Source of the DNA: Haliclona indistincta
Taxonomy: Eukaryota; Porifera; Demospongiae; Haplosclerida; Chalinidae
Direction: 5' to 3'
Assembly (NCBI GenBank): GCA_964017065.1
Contig: OZ024791.1
Location: 6,376,547 to 6,440,546 of the forward strand
DNA: 64,000 nucleotides
A model generated the notes under the pieces. It ran no database searches. It had not been told where the DNA came from and saw only the letters and a program-made list of their open reading frames with translations. The position numbers and the translations under genes were made by a program. This document shows positions 1 through 24,400 of this stretch, in pieces (within the stretch, counting starts at the first letter, position 1; each line of letters opens with the position of its first letter).

Positions 1-1014
1 TTGGTATTCTTCATAAGGCAAGATGGAGATGCCTTCCAGCAGGTATGGAGTTGTTAGAAGTGACAATGGCTCCAAGCCAGTGTACAAACAAAATGTTGAC
101 TTGGAAGGTGTTGTACAGGTAGCATTAAGCAGCTCCACTACCGTGCTCATCACTCGTTCAATAGAATCAGGAACGCCGAACAACTTGATGTGTTTCAGGT
201 GAGGTTGCCTACTGGTGAGAATATTGTATAAGAGAACATACGAGACAATATGCATGTCTTCCTCCAGACGACGTGGTTGATATTGAATGGTATAATGATA
301 CGAACCTAGCTCAAGCACCTCTACACTACTGAAGAACTCTTGGATAAAAGGGATAACAAGACAGATCTTAGGATTTGATCCGCTATAAGCATGTGCATGA
401 TTCTTGATATTCATCATATATTTACCAAACTCCATCCAGAAGACACTTGACTTGAAGCCATGAACATCAATCCTTAGCTCAGTTGGAGCTCTCTGCAAGT
501 TGCAGTAGTTGAGCAGGGACCGTGCCAGTGAGTGGCGTATAATGAGATTTTCTGTTCCATTTAAACGTGATTGCAGATCAACAAAGGAAAGATATCGTCT
601 TGGTAAGAGGAATCCATTGATACATGTCGGCTCGAGAGAAGGATAGCACTCGCAGATGTGCGAATGCATATGGAGGACATCGGCAGAGTACTCGCTCAGT
701 CTCAGAGCACTCCAGATGTTAAGAGACAAGACATGGCCAGCGCAAGATCCAGTGAAAAGAGTGTCCAATAGATACTGACGAGCGTCGATCATGCAAAAAG
801 GATCGAAATCAGCGAATATCATCGGTCTGTCAAGACTACCGTCGCCAAGATAAAACAGGTCCGCTTCGGAGATCCCGAAAAATATCTTTCGTCGAACAGT
901 GTGGCTAAGAAGAGCTAAAGACTGAATTGGAAAGTCTTCCAATCGAAGCAAGACATGGAGCATACACATGTCCTGTAGGAGCAAGGGAGTACGAAGTTTT
1001 TTAGCCATGGTCAT
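1..1014 (-). CDS. Uncharacterised protein, N-terminal 338 residues (3' end outside window)
   Basis: One open frame runs from an ATG at 1014 (a second in-frame ATG is at 1008) to base 1 without a stop, so the gene continues left of the window. The N-terminus after the second Met is KKLRTPLLLQDMCML, followed by leucine-rich, regularly spaced hydrophobic stretches (HVLLRLEDFPIQSLALL, VRRKIFFGISEADLF). There are no obvious membrane segments or catalytic motifs. The spacing recalls F-box/leucine-rich-repeat adaptor proteins. My impression, from memory only, is that sponges have expanded families with this kind of N-terminus, so I assign no function. The frame stays open some distance upstream of 1014, so the true start could lie further right; 1014 is chosen as the first Met of a compact start. 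The gene lies on the same strand as the ryanodine-receptor gene and just downstream of it. Confidence 0.6.
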   Translation of the reverse strand, partial: MTMAKKLRTPLLLQDMCMLHVLLRLEDFPIQSLALLSHTVRRKIFFGISEADLFYLGDGSLDRPMIFADFDPFCMIDARQYLLDTLFTGSCAGHVLSLNIWSALRLSEYSADVLHMHSHICECYPSLEPTCINGFLLPRRYLSFVDLQSRLNGTENLIIRHSLARSLLNYCNLQRAPTELRIDVHGFKSSVFWMEFGKYMMNIKNHAHAYSGSNPKICLVIPFIQEFFSSVEVLELGSYHYTIQYQPRRLEEDMHIVSYVLLYNILTSRQPHLKHIKLFGVPDSIERVMSTVVELLNATCTTPSKSTFCLYTGLEPLSLLTTPYLLEGISILPYEEYQ

Positions 1015-1102
1015 ACACGTGGAATGTCCGCATACTATGATAACATGATGCAGTATACGGAATTTCACGAACACACTGCAAGAGAAGGTGTATGGATATG
1101 GA

Positions 1103-1400
1103 TATGGAAAAGAAGGAAACGGAAAACTGAAACGGAAACGGACGACGGAAAATGGGCGTGGTCTCGCACTAAAAACTAAACCCAAACCCAAGACCCTAAA
1201 ACCTTCGCCGCTAACTGTGAAAAGTCGGGAGGGTATCCTAACCCGGGCCTTCGGCCCTTGGTAAGCCTAAGGATCGTCGGGAGGAACGTCCTAACCCGGG
1301 CCTTCGGCCCTTGCTAAGCGTTTTGGGGTTTAGTCTTGAGTGCGAGACCACGCCCATTTTCCGTCGTCCGTTTCAGTTTTCCGTTTCCTTCTTTTCCATA
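1103..1400. mobile_element. MITE-like element with about 75-bp terminal inverted repeats
   Basis: The left end TATGGAAAAGAAGGAAACGG is repeated as its reverse complement at 1381-1400, and the match extends about 75 bp inward on each side. The core has two direct copies of a GC-rich segment (CCTAACCCGGGCCTTCGGCC at about 1228 and about 1290) that could itself fold. It has no coding capacity. The size, long arms and lack of an ORF fit a non-autonomous fold-back element. A target-site duplication is not clear. Confidence 0.75.
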
Positions 1401-1586
1401 CTCCCAATCCAGAAGTAGAGCGTGTAGAGCTCTGTGCATGTAGAGCACTGAGCACAATCAACCTTATAAGTGCAAACTCTAGTCAAAACTAGTCAAGATT
1501 AATATTTACTGGGATTGCTATATATACAGAGACAGGGAGAAAATACCACACTTTATATAGATTTATATATAGCTAGAACTTGTTCA

Positions 1587-1935
1587 ACCTGTTACTACCA
1601 CTTTCACAACTTGTGATAATAACTCAAGTTGTGAAGTAGGATCACATTCCGGCGAGTTACAGATAATCCTCTTAATTTTTTTCTCCCCTTGCTGCCAGAC
1701 ATCTGTGAAAAAGCCACTTCTTGCAATTTTATAAAAGTAGTGCAGTGACAGCACAAGAGTTGTGCCGTAAACGATGAGAAAGATCTCTCACTTGAATGAG
1801 GAATTCCTTCAGTTGAGTATCAATGAATCTTATTAGCTCCTCCAGTCCTCTATCTTGTTGGTCGAATTCACAAAGACAGCATTGGAAGGAAACTCCCGTC
1901 AGTTGTAAGTGGACTAAATACCAAACGCTATGAAA
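1587..1935 (-). other. Coding-looking segments downstream of the last phased ryanodine-receptor exon
   Basis: Two overlapping open stretches read as protein in different frames. One (about 1935 to 1735) contains CCLCEFDQQDRGLEELIRF. The other (about 1780 to 1587) contains FFTDVWQQGEKKIKRIICN and ends in TGA. The best acceptor (TTTTCATAG) does not put the first stretch in phase with the exon ending at 2106, and the two stretches differ from each other by one frame. They may be the true receptor 3' end with an unrecognised intron, the remains of a truncated end, or exons of another gene. Two TATAAA-type hexamers follow at about 1550-1575 on the minus strand. Coordinates are approximate. Confidence 0.35.
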
Positions 1936-2105
1936 ATTTATTGTCTTTCCACAAACTACTCAACATGAAATATCTTTATGAATAACTTAGCACATTAATT
2001 TTACCAACAGTTTTCTAGCTATAGTGAATTAATCGCCTCTGTTATAATTCCTATTATTATTATTATTATTGCCGCTCGCTGCTCAATGTGGGTGTATGGG
2101 CTTAC

Positions 2106-13969
<11,864 letters not shown>

Positions 13970-13996
13970 GAACTTTTATTATTTTCTTTTCAAACC

Positions 13997-14012
13997 GGCT
14001 TTTCTGAAAGCC
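13997..14012 (+). terminator. Histone mRNA 3'-end stem-loop
   Basis: GGCTTT-TCTG-AAAGCC followed by ACC lies 27 nt after the H3 stop codon. The 6-bp stem with a 4-nt loop and the trailing ACC match the histone stem-loop that replaces poly(A). The loop TCTG departs from the usual TTTC/TTTA, and no clear purine-rich downstream element is visible. Confidence 0.8.
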
Positions 14013-14016
14013 ACCA

Positions 14017-14974
14017 TATCTCAAAATATCTCCCTACTCTAACTAATGCATTGTAACCCTCTCTTCCAGCGAGGTTAACAGTGTAACTTGCATGTGCCTA
14101 GTCTGTAATTAGAGCTAGAACAATGCATGACACAGCTACAACACTACCAACACAAATGCATTGTTATTCATACATCCTGGTTGCTCCTGATAGAATGTGC
14201 AGCAATAATAATATTATCAAATATCCCTGAACCTAAAAATTAGGGCAAGGCTACCTTCAACAGTACGTGATAAACTGAAGTTTAGCATAATGCATTACCA
14301 TACTGCACTATAAAGTAATCTAAGAATAATAATAGGCAGGTAGAATTTTCCTTGTTATTTTCACTTCTGTCCTGGAAACATTCTCATTGAGTATGCATGT
14401 TTGTGCTATACTTCGGCTCCGCTAAAAAGTTCTTGTCATAATTATTTCAGAATTGCAATCAGGTTGCAATAGTCAAAAATGAATGTGGGAAGTGTAGCTC
14501 ACCTTCCCGCCAAATAAATGTAACTGTCCTCTTTATTAAATAAAATACGGTAACTATTTCATTATTGGCGGTAAAATTTCGGGGTCACTCTCACGGTGAA
14601 GGATGTTGCTTGCGCACTACTGTGGACACGTCACATGGACCGGCTAGGAACGTAGTTACTCATCGTAGAGGCTGTCCACTGTTTGCTGCTTGCTACGAGA
14701 CCGTGCTTCTTTGATTGATAGACTACGCGATCAAGAAACAGGTGTACATGTACTTGCTGTTTTCTACAAGGAGCAGACGAGGGCTACGATTGTATCCGAC
14801 TGTGCTGTGTCTTCTAAGAAGACAGGATTTCACAAGCCCCTAGTTGCTCTAATAGTTTCAACCTATCTGCTAGTGATTTCTCTAGTTGATCGCTGTGTGA
14901 GTGATGCTGCGTGTCTTGATTCTGGTCAGTGCTAATTATGAATTCTTGTGTCTTGTAGTGATTCGCCATCAGTA
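14017..14974. other. Intergenic region, H3 to NF1; NF1 promoter expected here
   Basis: No gene is recognised. AT-rich sequence runs to about 14570, then a more GC-balanced stretch (about 14575-14700) probably includes the NF1 promoter and 5' leader. I see no TATA box or repeat strong enough to call, and short open frames here have no recognisable product. Confidence 0.5.
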
Positions 14975-15686
14975 ATGGAGTCTACAGGAGTGTGGGTTGA
15001 AGCAGTCATTAAGAAACTGAAAAGTGTGGTAAGCTGTTGAAGTGTAAATTTTCACTACCTGTAGCCATATCTAAAGGCGTGTATCAAAATGGACGTGCTG
15101 TATTTCATGCTATGAGGTGTCTTGTTCGTGTGTGATTGGGAGATGGAACTAGAATAGAATTCGTGGAAAGTGTTCATGAATGTTTGTGTTATATAGGTGT
15201 GGCTCTAAGTATACACTGGATGGAGTTGCAAATGCATGTACACGTACACTTACGAAGTGTCAGTATTGGTGCATTTCAAAGAGTTATTGTAGCAGGACCT
15301 GTGTAGTAGGATTGTGCTGGTTTTCAGTGAAAGCGTTTCATTTTGTTGGTGGTTTGGTAGATAGTGACTAATTAAGGAAGATGTACACAATATACATGAC
15401 AACCTGTGTAACACATCTCTTGGCATGCCTGTCAGTGTCATGTACTGATGTGCTGCTCAATGTCACACACCAACACAAGCACACCACTTATTGTCCTGTT
15501 GTAGAGCTGTACGTGTGGTAAGCTGATACACACAATTGTTTAAAAAAAACTCTCATAAGTACATGTATGTACAAAACCTCATTTAGCGGTTGCTGTATTA
15601 TGTGCTCAAACACACTCTTAATACACTTCACTCTACTCAAATCATTAAACCCACATACTCACTCACTTCCACTCTGTCTTTTCTAC

Positions 15687-15749
<63 letters not shown>

Positions 15750-16708
15750 CACTCACTTCCATTCTGTCTTTTTTACATGCTTATCAATGGTATACAAATG
15801 ATCGCAGGTACACATTCATTTTGTTGACTTTACCATTATCTATACTCTGACTAACCGTACAAAATAACAAATCTTCACAATTAATGAGCGTTCGATGCAG
15901 GTGTATAACAACAAGCTTAATGGTTATGAAAATTCACGGTTTTTTCGTCACAACAGAATGCTAATTTGTGCAACAGTTGTTCTTGATGTGCTATAGTTTG
16001 GAACACACTGAATCTCGCTGTTGTGACTTTTTCTAGCATATTTCTGTCCTTATTTAGAAACAGCTGCTCACAGCATAGAACCTAGTTGAAGATTTGTGTA
16101 TAATCGCTAGACGTGTATTTGCTGTGCATTTCGGTATTTGTGCAACGTGCTAGTGAAGTCATATCTATCAATAGCAGTGTGATTATTTGATGAATCAGTG
16201 CAATCTCTGCCTCCTATAGGCAATAATTGGTGTTGTTCATAAACACAACAGTCGATTTTAGTTTGTGTATACTGAAACTGATCTTTGAATGTGTTAGTCA
16301 AATTTGTATGCAGCTATGTTTAGGTTTGTTAAACTTTTTTGTTCCTTCTTTCAGTAATGATATTGCTAATCTAAACACTACGTAGGTACGTCAGTAATTG
16401 AGCCTGTGTATAGTGATACTGGCAGTAACCACACTCTATACACTGTATTATAACTGTTAACATGGTTACCAGTTCCAACTGACTGTATCGCATGTCACAG
16501 TGCACCAAGCGTGTGTACACTATTGTTTCTATTAAACTGTCACTCATTTGTCAGTATGGGCTGCCAGCTGACCACTGCGTGGTGCCAGCAGTGTAATGGT
16601 ATTGGCTTGTACTAGCTGTGTAACTCACATGTAGTGTTTGCGCTGTCCTGTTTATGCACAAACACGATAATCTATCTTCCTTTATTCTCTCTCTCTTCAT
16701 CTCCCTCT

Positions 16709-16752
<44 letters not shown>

Positions 16753-18358
16753 GTTGCCTCATCTTCCTAATCCCTTGGGATCTGATTCCAATGACCTACT
16801 AGTAGAGTCTGTTGACAGTGTGCTGCGACTGAGCAGATTTGAATTTGCAGCTGTCGTGAACGGACTGTGCACACTACTAGAAGAACTATATCGAGTGAGT
16901 ATTAAGAGAATGTAATGGAGTGAAGAGATCTGTTTGTCTTTCCTCTAGACTCACTCTCCTGTCACAGCAGATGACAAGGTCATACTCTCCTACTGTACAG
17001 TGTTAGACTGCCTCACGAACTGTCTTCGTGCTGTAAGTGCTTACAGAAACTTTGCTCGCTGTGATTAAAATTTTCTTTTAACAGCACCGTCAAAATGGTC
17101 TTGTTGACGAAGATCTTCATTCTCTACAGCAACTCTTTCAGAGAACAACACAGGTGAGAAAGGATGTGTGTATAGAATACTGGTGTTAGAGAGACTTTCC
17201 AAAACTGACAAATCCCAAACAATTTCATTTGAACACTTTTCTCTTCTCACCTCACACTAACTCTCCTCGTTTTTCTGTAGTTGTGTTTGTTGTCTGGCAA
17301 CGGAATTCGAAAGATATCAGTGTCAGCGTGCAAAGTATTGTACCAACTGAGTGGATTACACTTCCATGGGATCTTTAACAAGATTATTCTTCGGTATGTG
17401 CATTCGTGTGCCTACGTCATGTCGTAATAATCTTCTCTTTCTCAGTGTCACGTCAGTTAACAGGATATCGTTTGGTTCGGTGGAGAGCAGCACTAGCAGT
17501 ACATCAGAGGCGTGTGTGATACAGCTTATTCCTCATCTCAACCTCAATGCAGCACGACTTCAACAAATACTGCAAGGTGAAGATAATTTGGGCACTTCCC
17601 TCTTTACTTACAAGTTACATACAAGTGCACATGCAAATCTCCCTTTTCAACACTTTCATTCTCTCTTATTTCCCTCTTTAGTAATGGTGACTAGTTTCAA
17701 GGATCTCAAGAAGCACAAGCAAATGTTCTCTACCATTCCAGAGATACTTCACAAAGTTTGTTTTACTCCTGTTTTCCGGAAGTTTAGTTTATTTTCCTCC
17801 GTTTTCAGAGCATCTGGAATTTCATTACAGAGTACCCAGAGGAATTCAATGACCTGTTGAAGAACGGGTATCCTTCACTAGGCAGTAAGTTGATTTTGTT
17901 TTACAGTAAGGGTGTGTGTGATTTCAGTTGAGCTGCAGGATGTGGTAGTTAGTCTTGTTACCAACACTCTGACATCAACTGTGTTGGTATTGTACTGGAC
18001 TGTATCAACTATTGACTAAATTCCTGTGCACCACTCAACACACAGCTTTACATTCCTGTTTCTTGCTTCTCAGGGTCAGCCGAGAAACTGTTCATGCTGT
18101 GCGACGAGTACGCAGAGGGTCACAAGAAGAAAGGGCAGATCTGGCCGCTGCAGAACACCCTCCTTATGCTCTGCCCAGTACGTGATCACTTCCTATTGTC
18201 TGTTTGCAGTTTGCTTTATTTGTTGTCTGTCTGTTGTAGAACCTTGTCAGTGATATCATAGCTGTTGATGATGACAAGCACAGTCCCAAACACAAGCCTC
18301 AAGTGAGCTCAAAATTTGATCTCATTCACTGACATGAATACTATTTTTTACCTCCCCC

Positions 18359-18404
<46 letters not shown>

Positions 18405-18455
18405 CCTCCCTCCCTCCCTCCCTCCCTCCCTCCCTCCCTCCCTCCCTCCCTCCCT

Positions 18456-18488
<33 letters not shown>

Positions 18489-21400
18489 AGGCTCATCGTA
18501 CGTTCCTTGCAGCTGTATTGAAGGGTCTCAGTCACGGCCACAAGCTGGTGTGTGAGGCAGCAGCAGTCTGTGGTGCTGACCTGTTCACTGCTTGCACTTA
18601 TGTCAGCGATCGCTCTAGTCAGATATTCAGATACTTTGTCACTCAAATGCAGGGACCACTACAGGTCAGCAGTGATCACTAATGCTACTGTGTGTGAATC
18701 AATACCATTCATGTCATGTGTAGTAATATGTGTAGTGTACTCTCAGCTTATACTGCTGAGTGATCATCGGTGATAATACTATGTTGTCAAACATCAATTT
18801 AGATCAGCTTATAGTGTGCATAGGGCACGTTTGTCTGTCTCTGCTCTATTACGTGAGTATATCATTTGTCTGCTAATTCGGTAAAAGTTTACATCAACTA
18901 GAAATGAGATGAACCCACCAGTGATCATATATGTCATTGTTTAGCTAGTATCAATAATAACATACTAGAAAATTATATTTCTATCGAAATCAAAAGGATG
19001 TAGGGATAAAGAAATCTACCACTGGTTCATAATGTAAACCAACAAGGAACAAGCATGGAATGGTAACACGATTGACAGACCATAGATCCCTACATCAGTG
19101 GCTGCTGTGGCAGACTATAGCTAGTTCAACTAGTTGCCGTTGACTGACACCTGACGTGCATTGAATTGAATTCAGCTTGTGACATAATATTGATCTTATG
19201 TCAGTACAGCCACTGATGTAGGGATCTATGGTCTGTTAGCAAGTCAATCGTGTTACCATTCTATGCTTGTTCCTTGTTGGTTTACATTGTGAACCAGTGG
19301 TAGATTTCTTTATCCCTACATCCTTTTGGAAATCTTTTTAATTTTCTTGTTTGAGTCCTTTTTTCTTTTTTAGTGAAGTGCAGTTCAATATCATGCACGT
19401 ACTGAGGCGTCTTTGTTTCCACCATTGGTTTAGTTTTCCTGTTGTTGATGGCTTTTCTAACTCATAGCTAGCTGTACATATCAGCTCGCCTACGCATTCA
19501 TGCAGCCCCGCCCACAGTTGTTTGTAGCGACATCTAGCAAGCGCAAAATGGTGATCCTACACGAGCTTACCATCCTTCGAAGACTCCAGACAAATATGTG
19601 TTCCATACGGCGCGGAGATACTCAAGCTAGTGCTTGGTCGCTAACTGCTTGGTCACGTGCGTATTGCGCAATCACAATAATGGCGTCTAGCACTTAGCTG
19701 ACAATGGATCACGATTGAGAACTTGCGGAATTTATATCGCCGTTTCGCTAAAAAACAAAGTTCAAAAGGCACCTGCCAGAAGAATTTCACGACTGTTCGT
19801 GGGTGTTTTAGTCTCGCTAAAGGTGCTCGCGTAAAGGTGCCAGGCGCGCTGAAGAAAGAAAGAAGAAGAAACGAAGATGACGAAACTCGATTTTTACCGT
19901 TGCCAGGTTCGTCACTTTAGTAACAATTTCAAGCAATCTCCTTGCTACTGTAAGATGGGGCAACGCCAGAGAGCAGATCTGAGTGTCTTTGGACGTATAA
20001 AATTCATCACCAGGCGAAATATCAGCGTTTGAACGCTAATACATTGTATGTAGCTGCCATTTTGTTTTCTCGTTCATCCCTACATAGGGAGTCACTACCG
20101 TGCCTCCCTAATAATAGTAGAACAATAGTATACTCAACTCAACCTCAGTTGTGTGTAGCTAGCTAGTACTTGACACACAGGTTTTGATTTTGAGGTCAAC
20201 CCTATTCTCTCACCTCCTTCATTCATGCAAAGCGGTATTATTCTTAAGCCAGTACATTGCTTGCCCTCATTTTTTAATATCCCATGTTCCATCGCATAGT
20301 GTATGTTATTAAGTGAGCCCATGAAACAAAGGATAGTGACACTTATCTCTCAGCTTTGTGAGATCAATGTATTGAGCAAGCTGGTACAGCATGCATTCTT
20401 TGAAACTAGAGCCAATTGGTGCAGTTGATAATGCAGTGCGCATGTGGTGCTTACATTCCTGTTAAGCGCTTTGCATTTTTTACTGCTATCGTGGCACCAA
20501 GCTATCCGCTGCTACCATCAGATTCTTGCCTATAGGTAAGCAATGTTGGAAGTGGGCTCCAGCCTCAATCTGCCTGTTTGGATCGGCATGTGTTTGCACG
20601 AGCAAATTTTCGGTCTTCAAAATTTTTAGTATAGTTCAAAATTTCATAGATTTAATTTTCAACCTGCAGTCGTTGATCAAAAATAAAATCCGGTTGAAAA
20701 TAACCGGCTATACGGTAATGTACATGATAATGACATTTGTGTTTTCTTTCTCTTATCAGGATCTCTTGTTCAGCACTAATTCCTCGTTTCTCCACCTTGC
20801 CTCCTCTGTTGCTGCTGGCATCCCCACCTTCTCTGACCTGGAGCTCATGGTGCGCTGCCTGGTTGCTCAGTTCAGACTGAACCCTCGTAACAGCCACACC
20901 TTCTCTATCTGCCTCAACCCTGAGTCTCCCATCATCTTCAAGGTGGCTCTCCTGCAGGCTATACACATCGTGTTGAGTGAGGTCAGTATCAAGTTTAGCA
21001 AAATTAAATTGCGCTCATTAAAATTGTGAAATTTAAATCCCGCTAATAAAATTATTTACTAAGTGAAATATTTATATTTCATAAATACCAGCCCTACCTA
21101 CGGTATTATTTCACTCTTTCCATTGCTTCTCTTTCTGTAGAAAAATCCTCTGGCGTGGTGGCCGGATCATGATATGATCTACTCATATGCTCCTCGATTG
21201 AGAACAGTGTTTCAGAACATTAATCCTCACTTGTTGCAGTACGAAACATCAGCTCCTGCACTGCAACACGATATCAAGCTGTTCCTTCAGAGCCCTTCAT
21301 CTGCTGCCAACATGCTCGGAGCAAAGAGCAAGCACGACCGCAAACAACTGATCGAGATGATAGTCAACTACCAGCTCATTCGATGGCTGATACGAGTCTA

Positions 21401-24400
21401 TAAACTGGATCCCTCACTGGCTTTCAACCATCCGAACATGGGGAAGAACACTTGCCTGCATGACAGTTTGAAGCTGATGACTGGGCTGGTCATACTGGTC
21501 CAGCATCAATCTCCACCCCATCTTCCGCTGAATGCAAGCGAGGTTCTTCTCGAGCTACACAAACCGAAGAATATCGAGCTCTGGGATCCGTCAGACACTA
21601 TGGCAGCATTCTGGGACATCTCCGGCCAAGTCACTTACTCTATCACTCAGAAGCTCTTCAGCAAGAAGACGACCAATCCTCTACAGCTGTTGAAATGGTT
21701 GAGGACCATACTTAACTATCGCACAGAGTTCCTCAATAGTCATCCCGCGGGTGACGCATCGTTCAGTCATGGTGCCGGGAAGATTTCTTCACAGCTGTAC
21801 GCAATGCTAGAGACAGTGCTTCTTCTCTTCCTTCGCAATACAGATGTAGATGCAGTTCAGATTGCAATGTCTTGTTTCAAGTATCTTGTGTCTGAGGCGG
21901 AAATTGTGAGTACACCATCAGAGCCTGTACCATTTGCCCCTAACCTTGGAGCTTACAAGAAACTTGAAGAAACAAGCACTGCACTGCACATAGGTCGTGC
22001 TGCCATGCGTAAGAAAGTTTGGTCGATACTACGTGACTTAGTCCATACCCCAGGCAGTGCCTTGGCGTGGGAGGATACATATTCATCATGGCGTGTCTCC
22101 AAGAGTCTCTTGTCCTCCTACCATCCACACCGTCACGAATCAGGACAGCCCGATGTACCTCATCGAGGAATGGGATCAGTGATCCGAAGAGTTGGCGAGT
22201 TTACAACAACTCGAGCGTCAACACGTCTTCCCGATCACTTGAACGAGGACACAGTCCAAGCAACGTTGCTCAACTGGAACAACATGACTGGATTCCTCTG
22301 CTCGCTCGCTGGTGTCTCCACCAAGTCCTCAACTTACCCTCTTCTTTCTCTCAACCCCAACAGCACTAATTCGTCTCCTCCTCCCGCTTTTCACACGTCC
22401 TCCTCTGCTGGTACCATCCACTCAACAAACACGCTTCCTTTCAATGCATCGGCTGGTAGTCTGGAAACCGAGGGAAGTTTCATATCTCGTGCAAAAAGAA
22501 GCAACAGCCTTCACAGCTCTCGACCGAGGAGCGTCATAGCGCCCTCTCGATCAGCTCTAGCAGAATCATCACGGTTCAGCAGCTCTGGCGAGAGTCTTGC
22601 ATCGTCTGAAGAACCATCGTCAAATCGTGGAACATCACAAACCGAGACTTTTATCGTTGAACTTATCGGGCTACTTAGCTGTGATAATGAGGAAATCGGT
22701 GTGAATATACGAGAGGGGACGAAAGAAATGATCAGCCGAGAACTTAGCTCGATGGTTCTGCCTTGTCTCTTTCGATGCCTTCAGCGTGAGCTAGGGAAGA
22801 TAGTTCACCCTGACAGCCATCTCCCTGACATAGGAGAGTGCAACACGGTACTGGTGGATCAGGTGGTGTCCATCATTCAGAGAATACTGGATGGATCACT
22901 GGGCAATCTGGTACATGTCAACATTGATGAGCTCATTCTAGCTCTTGTGAGGTGAGAATGTTTGACCAACACTGCAAAATACAATGTAAAATAAATATTG
23001 TGATGATACGATATTGCACTATTATCAATACTGTATTTGGCGTTTTGTTACCTGATATCAGAATGAGCAAAATAACGCACAATACCTTGTGCTCACAATA
23101 TTGTCACAAAATATCACGATATGCAATACTATCGAATATATCACCCAACCAGTAGGTTGCTGCTTCATTAGGTAAACTGTCAGATGCAGAACGCGTTTCC
23201 TAGTGAGTAGCTTAACAAGTGCCAGTTGTTTATCCCTGAGAGTCACCTTACAAGGTGTTGATGTAAATACACAAGACTTTGCTTTGTGATTATGTCATTA
23301 CTTTGAGTGGTGGAGGTGATCAAGAACTTGACACTCCTCAAGTTACTGGACTGTTGTAGTGTCTTTGCCTTCTAAATGCATGATTTAATTTACTATTGAC
23401 TTGACAAATTTGTCATGCACTTACTGTGAAAAGTTGCATATTGTGGGTTGCATGTTGTGAGTTGCATGTTGTGTGTCTGTTGTGTGTCTGTTGTGTGTCT
23501 GCATGTGTGTCTGTTGTGACTTGCAAGATAATGTTTGTCTGTCTTACATAGGTACACTCACAGTATTGAAGAGTCTGCTCAGTCATTGACCATCAAAATC
23601 AAACTATGCTCACTGCTACAGATTGTAAGTGCACTATCTATCCAGACTTGTACACCCTCTGAGACTCAGTCTGTCATTTGTCTGACTTGGTTCTACTCAC
23701 TTTATAGCCTTTATGCACATAAACCTTCACCTATAAACACAATGATCTGGTCCTTTTTATATAGGCAAAAGCTAGCATACTCGTACGCCTGCATGTACAT
23801 GGTTTCAAGTACTTTATATTGATTTTATTGTCTCTTGTGTCATGTGACTGTCAGGTGATGCAGCGTAGTCGTGAGCTCTCGTTTCATCAGGAGGTACAGT
23901 TCCGCAACATCCTAGTGGAGTATCTGACGGGATGGGTGCAAGGAGAGATAATGTTCACTAGAGACCACTGCACTCATGAGGAGAATCTGCACAGGTCAGT
24001 GTTTATATACAACACACCTGTGCGCTAGAAGTGACACTGATAAGTAGGGATGATTGTGGCGGACAAAGAGAGAGAGATAGTGTTGTAGTCAATACCACAT
24101 GCCACTCACTTATGTCAACAATCCTCCAGTATGGTTATTATAGTCAAGAGGTGTGGTATGCCTAGCGGTGTGGAATGGTGGGTCCAGGGGGCTGCTAGGT
24201 GCTTCTTCCCCAATGAGTGGACGGAATTGAATTTTTTTGTCACATCACTGAACTGTCAACGTGCATGTGTGCATTCAGCCCCCCAAAATTATATAGCCTG
24301 TACAACTACATAATAGCACAGCAAGCGTGGCTATTGAGACTAGCATTAAATGTATACTCATGAATATTAATTAGCAAAATTTCGCATTCACAAACTTAGC

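Noticed and set aside
18316..18646. Serine/leucine- or arginine/glutamate-rich frames over the CT-CCCT tract
   Set aside because: Pure microsatellite translation; the same holds for frames at 2242, 8975, 9007, 15567 and 50001.
19723..19920. 65-codon basic frame (RRFAKKQSSKG..) in NF1 intron 11
   Set aside because: Short, no recognised domain, no splice context; likely chance in a GC-balanced stretch.
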